A stretch of DNA of 16,942 bases from UMGS2069 sp900557585 (lineage in GTDB: Bacteria > Bacillota > Clostridia > Christensenellales > UBA1242): positions 1-16,942 of the forward strand of contig CABSCS010000015.1 of NCBI GenBank assembly GCA_902476355.1, given 5' to 3'. Under the pieces are notes generated by a model. The model saw only the letters and a list, made by a program, of their open reading frames with translations. It ran no database searches and was not told the origin of the DNA. The translations under genes were made by a program, and so were the position numbers. How positions within the stretch are numbered: the stretch's first letter is position 1; the number at the start of each line of letters is the position of its first letter. Positions 14,516-16,942 of the stretch are shown here, piece after piece.

Positions 14516-14546
14516 TTGATTTTTTCTTGCGCGCGTGATATAAAAT
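14516..14546 (+). promoter_or_regulatory. Promoter-like element after rnfB
   Basis: TTGATT (14516-14521), 17-base spacer, TATAAA (14539-14544) with TGA directly before it, an extended -10. The wider string TTGATTTTTTC...GCGCGTGATATAAAAT nearly repeats the promoter of the large surface protein at 9012-9040. Transcription would start near 14551 and meet the terminator at 14585 after about 60 bases. Confidence 0.5.
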
Positions 14547-14584
14547 AAATGTGCAAGAAAATGATAAAAATAATCATTGAAAAT

Positions 14585-14615
14585 AAAATGTCAGGAAAAT
14601 CTGGCATTTTTATTT
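14585..14615 (+). terminator. Terminator after the Rnf-like operon
   Basis: A 10-bp stem with one U-G pair (AAAATGTCAG with CTGGCATTTT), loop GAAAAT, followed by TATTT. It lies about 100 bases beyond the rnfB stop. It could end the operon transcript and any short transcript from the element at 14516. Confidence 0.75.
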
Positions 14616-14698
14616 CGCAACTTTTGATGGGCTTTTAAAATAATGATAGAGGGGCTCAAAAAAGTTTCAAAAAAAACAAACTTTTTTCAAAAACACTA

Positions 14699-14727
14699 TT
14701 CACAAAAATGGACTTTCATGTTATACT
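14699..14727 (+). promoter_or_regulatory. Promoter of the Ppx/GppA-like gene
   Basis: TTCACA (14699-14704), 17-base spacer, TATACT (14722-14727), with TGT ahead of the -10 (extended). Predicted start is near 14734, giving a leader of about 74 bases to the TTG start codon, with GAGGAG at 14792-14797 as ribosome site. Confidence 0.7.
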
Positions 14728-14807
14728 TGACTTGTAAAAATGAATAAAGTGCGTTGCACCATTTTTGTATAAAAATACAATAACACGCTAAGAGGAGAAA
14801 AACAAAA

Positions 14808-15707
14808 TTGGATAAAATTGCAGTTATACTTGTTGAAACATATGCGGCAAAACTTTATATTGCGGCTGCTGATCAAGACAACTATTTCATTTCGCTTGAC
14901 GAAGAAAAAGAGCCAATCAAACTTGGGCTTGAAATGGGTGAAGACCATTTCCTTAAAAAACCTCAAATCGATGCAACAATTGCTGTTTTGAAAAACTTTC
15001 GCAAAATTTGCGATGTATATGGAGTGAACAAAACAATTGCAATTGCAAACCTTTTCAGAGACACAAAACCAAAGAACATTTACAGTTTCTTTGACGAGGT
15101 TTATGCTTCTTGTGGTTTCCGTTTCACAGTTTTGTCACCAGAGGAACAAAACAATAAAATCTATCTTGGAACAATCAACTCGTTTGACATTCCAAAAGGG
15201 GTTGCTGTTCACCTTACTGCTGACGGGCTTCATATTGTTGAATATAATCGCAGAAACATTGTGAACCAAGAAGTTTTGAACTTTGGGCCAATGACTCTTC
15301 TCAATATGTATGACATTGAAGAACTTGGAAAAGAACAAGCACTTGCAAAAATCCAAAAATATATCAAAACTCGCCTTGGCGACATTGAATGGCTTGAAAA
15401 AATCGACCCAGAATTTGGTCTTGTTATCAGTGGAGACTATGGAACCGACCTTGCTAAAATGGTAAGAAAGTTCAAAAAATATCCTCTTGACAGAGATTTT
15501 GGTTTTGTTGCAAGCAAAGAAGATGTTTCTTTCATTAAAGATCAAGTTTTCGCGCTTGACCTTAACAAAAACAAGAAAATCAAAATCATTGAAGAACCAA
15601 GAGTAGATGTTTTTGCTGTTGCTGTTGCAATTTTAAACACAATTTTGGAAACAATCGGAAGAGACAACAATTTGCTCAAACGCTTTCATTCGTGGAATCA
15701 TGTATAG
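14808..15707 (+). CDS. Ppx/GppA-like protein, ASKHA-domain half (frame ends early)
   Basis: 299 residues, corresponding to the N-terminal part of exopolyphosphatase/guanosine pentaphosphatase (Ppx/GppA) proteins, which normally run about 500 residues with a C-terminal HD domain. The start is TTG, 10 bases after GAGGAG; no ATG fits. The order of segments matches: IAVILVETYAAKLYIA, VNKTIAIANLFRD, FRFTVLSPEEQNNKIYLG, GVAVHLTADGLHIVEYN, ISGDYGTDLAKM and VDVFAVAVAILNTILETIG. However, the phosphate-1 loop (family DIGSNS) reads LVETYA (8-13) and the phosphate-2 loop (DIGGGSTE) reads HLTADGLH (135-142), so hydrolysis in the usual manner is unlikely. The candidate catalytic Glu lies in PEEQ (111-114). 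After ETIGRDN the frame runs out into FHSWNHV and stops, while the family motif continues in the +1 frame (see next entry). It is either a split gene or a frameshift. Confidence 0.72.
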   Translation: MDKIAVILVETYAAKLYIAAADQDNYFISLDEEKEPIKLGLEMGEDHFLKKPQIDATIAVLKNFRKICDVYGVNKTIAIANLFRDTKPKNIYSFFDEVYASCGFRFTVLSPEEQNNKIYLGTINSFDIPKGVAVHLTADGLHIVEYNRRNIVNQEVLNFGPMTLLNMYDIEELGKEQALAKIQKYIKTRLGDIEWLEKIDPEFGLVISGDYGTDLAKMVRKFKKYPLDRDFGFVASKEDVSFIKDQVFALDLNKNKKIKIIEEPRVDVFAVAVAILNTILETIGRDNNLLKRFHSWNHV

Positions 15708-16323
15708 CGAAGTTGTTCCTTCAACTCTTGAAAAACCAATTGCCGATGTTCTTGGATACAGCGTGATTGCTGAAACTTCTTTCCACGACAATCAAAGCGA
15801 AAAACACAACGAACAAGTTTATAACTTGTCAATGCTTCTTTTCAAGCAACTTCGTGTTTTGCACAAACTTCCTCGTGGATATATCAAAATTTTGCGTGTT
15901 GCATCTTTCATGCACGATGTTGGAAAACGAATCAACTTCCTCAAACATGCAAAACATGCCTATGATGTTATCATTGGCTCAGAAATCTTTGGTGTTTCAC
16001 ACCGCGAACTTGTTCTTTCTGCATTTGTTGCATCACTTCATCAAGGTGGCGATGTTCAACTTTCAGAATGGGTTAAATATAAAGACATGCTCGAAGAAGA
16101 CGACCTTCAAGCAGTGAACAAACTTGGCGTAATTCTTCGCCTTGCAGAAGCGTTCGACCGCACCAAAAACAGCGTTATTGTAGACATTACATGCGACATT
16201 TTGGGCGATAGCGTAATCATGAAAACCTTTGCAACTGGCGACAGCACCTATGAAATTGAAAAAGCGCTCGACACCGGCAAAGATTTCGAAAAATTCTTTA
16301 AAAAGAAACTTGAAATTTTATAG
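15700..16323 (+). CDS. Ppx/GppA-like protein, HD-domain half
   Basis: 207 residues matching the C-terminal HD-fold part of Ppx/GppA proteins. Marks: HNEQVYNLSMLLFKQLRVLHKLPRG, the HD motif FMHDVGKRI (His72-Asp73), HAKHAYDVI (83-91), FGVSHRELVLSAFVASLHQGG and LGVILRLAEAFDRTKN, all in family order; the end also matches. ATG 15700 overlaps the preceding stop by 8 bases, without a good ribosome site (GTGGA only). Reading this frame further back gives TTICSNAFIRGI just before the ATG. It aligns with the family string IxVSxxGLREGI, so the homologous frame extends upstream of the ATG and crosses from the first frame near 15660-15675. That points to one ancestral gene with a one-base shift rather than two designed genes. 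A programmed shift or sequence error cannot be excluded. The unit ends at the terminator at 16361. Confidence 0.78.
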   Translation: MYSEVVPSTLEKPIADVLGYSVIAETSFHDNQSEKHNEQVYNLSMLLFKQLRVLHKLPRGYIKILRVASFMHDVGKRINFLKHAKHAYDVIIGSEIFGVSHRELVLSAFVASLHQGGDVQLSEWVKYKDMLEEDDLQAVNKLGVILRLAEAFDRTKNSVIVDITCDILGDSVIMKTFATGDSTYEIEKALDTGKDFEKFFKKKLEIL

Positions 16324-16360
16324 TTTAATTTACTTTCAAATCAATAAAGAACACAAAAAG

Positions 16361-16389
16361 AAGACTGCGGATTTGCGGTCTTTTTTTTT
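16361..16389 (+). terminator. Terminator of the Ppx-like unit
   Basis: An 8-bp stem with one U-G pair (AAGACTGC with GCGGTCTT), loop GGATTT, followed by at least seven T. It lies about 40 bases past the HD-half stop codon. Confidence 0.88.
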
Positions 16390-16501
16390 GTGGCTTTAAA
16401 AACACCGTTTCTGGTGGTGATGGGTGTTCTTTTCAAAAGATTATTGGAAAAGTTGGTGTGCAATTTTAACTAAAACATGCGTGTAACATTCAAAAATATG
16501 T

Positions 16502-16511
16502 GGGGGGGGGG
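16502..16511 (+). repeat. Ten-G homopolymer tract
   Basis: An uninterrupted run of ten G in an otherwise A+T-rich gap, 58 bases upstream of the -35 box of the surface-protein gene. Such tracts are prone to slipped-strand length change during replication and to miscounting by sequencers. Confidence 0.9.
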
Positions 16512-16565
16512 TAGATACAGTTTTATGTATGACTTTTTCGAACAAATTTGCGTAATCGATTAAAA

Positions 16566-16580
16566 ATATTTGACAAATAT
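16566..16580 (+). promoter_or_regulatory. Operator-like palindrome over the -35 box
   Basis: ATATTTG-A-CAAATAT, a perfect 7-1-7 inverted repeat whose centre contains the TTGACA of the promoter. A dimeric repressor bound here would block RNA polymerase. A second palindrome, TAATCGATTA, ends 3 bases upstream. Confidence 0.55.
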
Positions 16581-16600
16581 GGGGGATATGGTGATATCAT
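16570..16600 (+). promoter_or_regulatory. Promoter of the last surface-protein gene
   Basis: Perfect TTGACA (16570-16575), 19-base spacer, TATCAT (16595-16600) with TGA just before it (extended -10). The spacer is long and contains GGGGG. Predicted start is near 16607, with a leader of about 60 bases. Confidence 0.6.
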
Positions 16601-16667
16601 AAGCATGGAAAAATGTGTCACTATAAATATTTTTGGTGATTGTGACAAAAAATAGAAGGAAAAAGCA

Positions 16668-16942
16668 ATGAAAAAGAAATTTTTTAAGATTTTTATATCA
16701 GTAATTTTGCCAGTTATAATGCTTTTTACGGCGGGCTTTTATTGCGCGTTTTCTTCTTTTGGAGCGTCAAAAGCAAGCGCAGTTTCTGGAAATGGCGGAA
16801 TTGTGTATGTTGGAAACAATGCAATTTATAACCACACAAGCGGAACAATGTCTGGCGGAACAGCAACCAATGGTGGTGCCGTCTATGTTGCAAGTGGTGG
16901 AACCTTTAACCTTTCAGGTGGTTCGGTTAATGGTAACACTGC
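16668..16942 (+). CDS. Secreted Gly-rich repeat surface protein (3' end outside window)
   Basis: The first 91 residues of an exported protein. AAGGA precedes the ATG by 8-9 bases. Residues 1-38 are a Sec signal peptide (MKKKFFKIF, hydrophobic core, then ASKASA as a likely cleavage region). The mature part begins with repeats of the type GG-x-V-Y-V...SGTMSGGTATNGGAVYV followed by ASGGTFNLSGGSVNGNTA. This Gly/Asn/Thr-rich spacing of about 20 residues per turn is typical of right-handed beta-helix adhesins and of Gram-positive surface proteins with similar units. No outer-membrane anchor can be judged because the end is missing. It has its own regulated-looking promoter and a G tract upstream, and is not linked to the Ppx-like unit. 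A role in adhesion or cell-surface structure is inference from the repeat type. Confidence 0.82.
   Translation, partial: MKKKFFKIFISVILPVIMLFTAGFYCAFSSFGASKASAVSGNGGIVYVGNNAIYNHTSGTMSGGTATNGGAVYVASGGTFNLSGGSVNGNT

Larger units (their letters stand above)
14482..14807. other. Regulatory gap between rnfB and the Ppx-like gene
   Basis: 326 bases without a gene. It holds, in order, a promoter-like element (14516-14546), the operon terminator (14585-14615), an A/T-rich perfect 10-bp inverted repeat (14658-14687, arms AAAAAAGTTT and AAACTTTTTT), and the promoter of the next gene (14699-14727). The predicted leader of the next gene (about 14734-14807) contains the small hairpins GTGCGTTGCAC (14749-14759) and TTGTAT-AAAA-ATACAA. 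Confidence 0.6.
16324..16667. other. Regulatory gap upstream of the last surface-protein gene
   Basis: 344 bases without a gene. It contains the terminator of the Ppx-like unit (16361-16389), a weaker possible hairpin with arms AACACC (16401) and GGTGTT (16423), a run of ten G (16502-16511), the palindrome TAATCGATTA (16553-16562), an operator-like palindrome (16566-16580) and a promoter (16570-16600). Confidence 0.7.

Overview
The window is low in G+C, AT-rich between genes, and carries families typical of Bacillota. These include a DUF421/DUF4363 pair, a SpoVB-like flippase, a clostridial-type RnfB with many cysteines, clear AAGGA/AGGAGG ribosome sites, and signal peptides without an outer-membrane type of signal. 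I read it as a chromosomal segment of an anaerobic, probably uncultured member of the Clostridia. The species cannot be named from the sequence alone. No tRNA, rRNA, insertion sequence or CRISPR array was seen.

Layout: (1) 1-899, the 3' end of uvrA. (2) 1104-2215, a coupled DUF421 + DUF4363 membrane pair. (3) 2586-3707, minus strand, a YghO-like GNAT-fold protein. (4) 3885-5453, a SpoVB/MurJ-like lipid-linked glycan flippase. (5) 5701-8970, minus strand, a 1089-residue surface protein with a signal peptide, about four diverged beta-sandwich-like repeats and a C-terminal membrane anchor. (6) 9095-9870, two overlapping half-size TauE/SafE transporter genes. (7) 9998-14481, a tight five-gene Rnf-like operon in the order C-D-E-A-B. 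(8) 14808-16323, a Ppx/GppA-like gene split by a frame change into an ASKHA-like half and an HD-domain half. (9) 16668 to the window edge, the start of a second secreted surface protein with Gly-rich beta-helix-type repeats.

The most unusual part is the Rnf-like operon. Canonical clostridial operons are rnfCDGEAB, and rnfG is absent here: D and E are one base apart. RnfB keeps every expected iron-sulfur ligand and RnfC keeps its two ferredoxin motifs. However, the flavin/NADH loop of RnfC, the flavin-attachment SGAT(P)-type motif of RnfD, and three of the four conserved intramembrane cysteines of RnfA/RnfE cannot be recognised. The genes are open, have good ribosome sites and are closely spaced, so they look maintained rather than decayed. 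The complex may use a different electron path, or may be a derived Rnf relative. The downstream Ppx-like protein also lacks the family's phosphate-binding loops.

Transcription signals are unusually readable. There are several strong hairpin-plus-U-tract terminators, an rnf promoter nested in the upstream terminator, and a nearly identical promoter-like element upstream of the surface protein and after rnfB. The last gene has a ten-G tract and a perfect palindrome over its -35 box, suggesting controlled or phase-variable expression.
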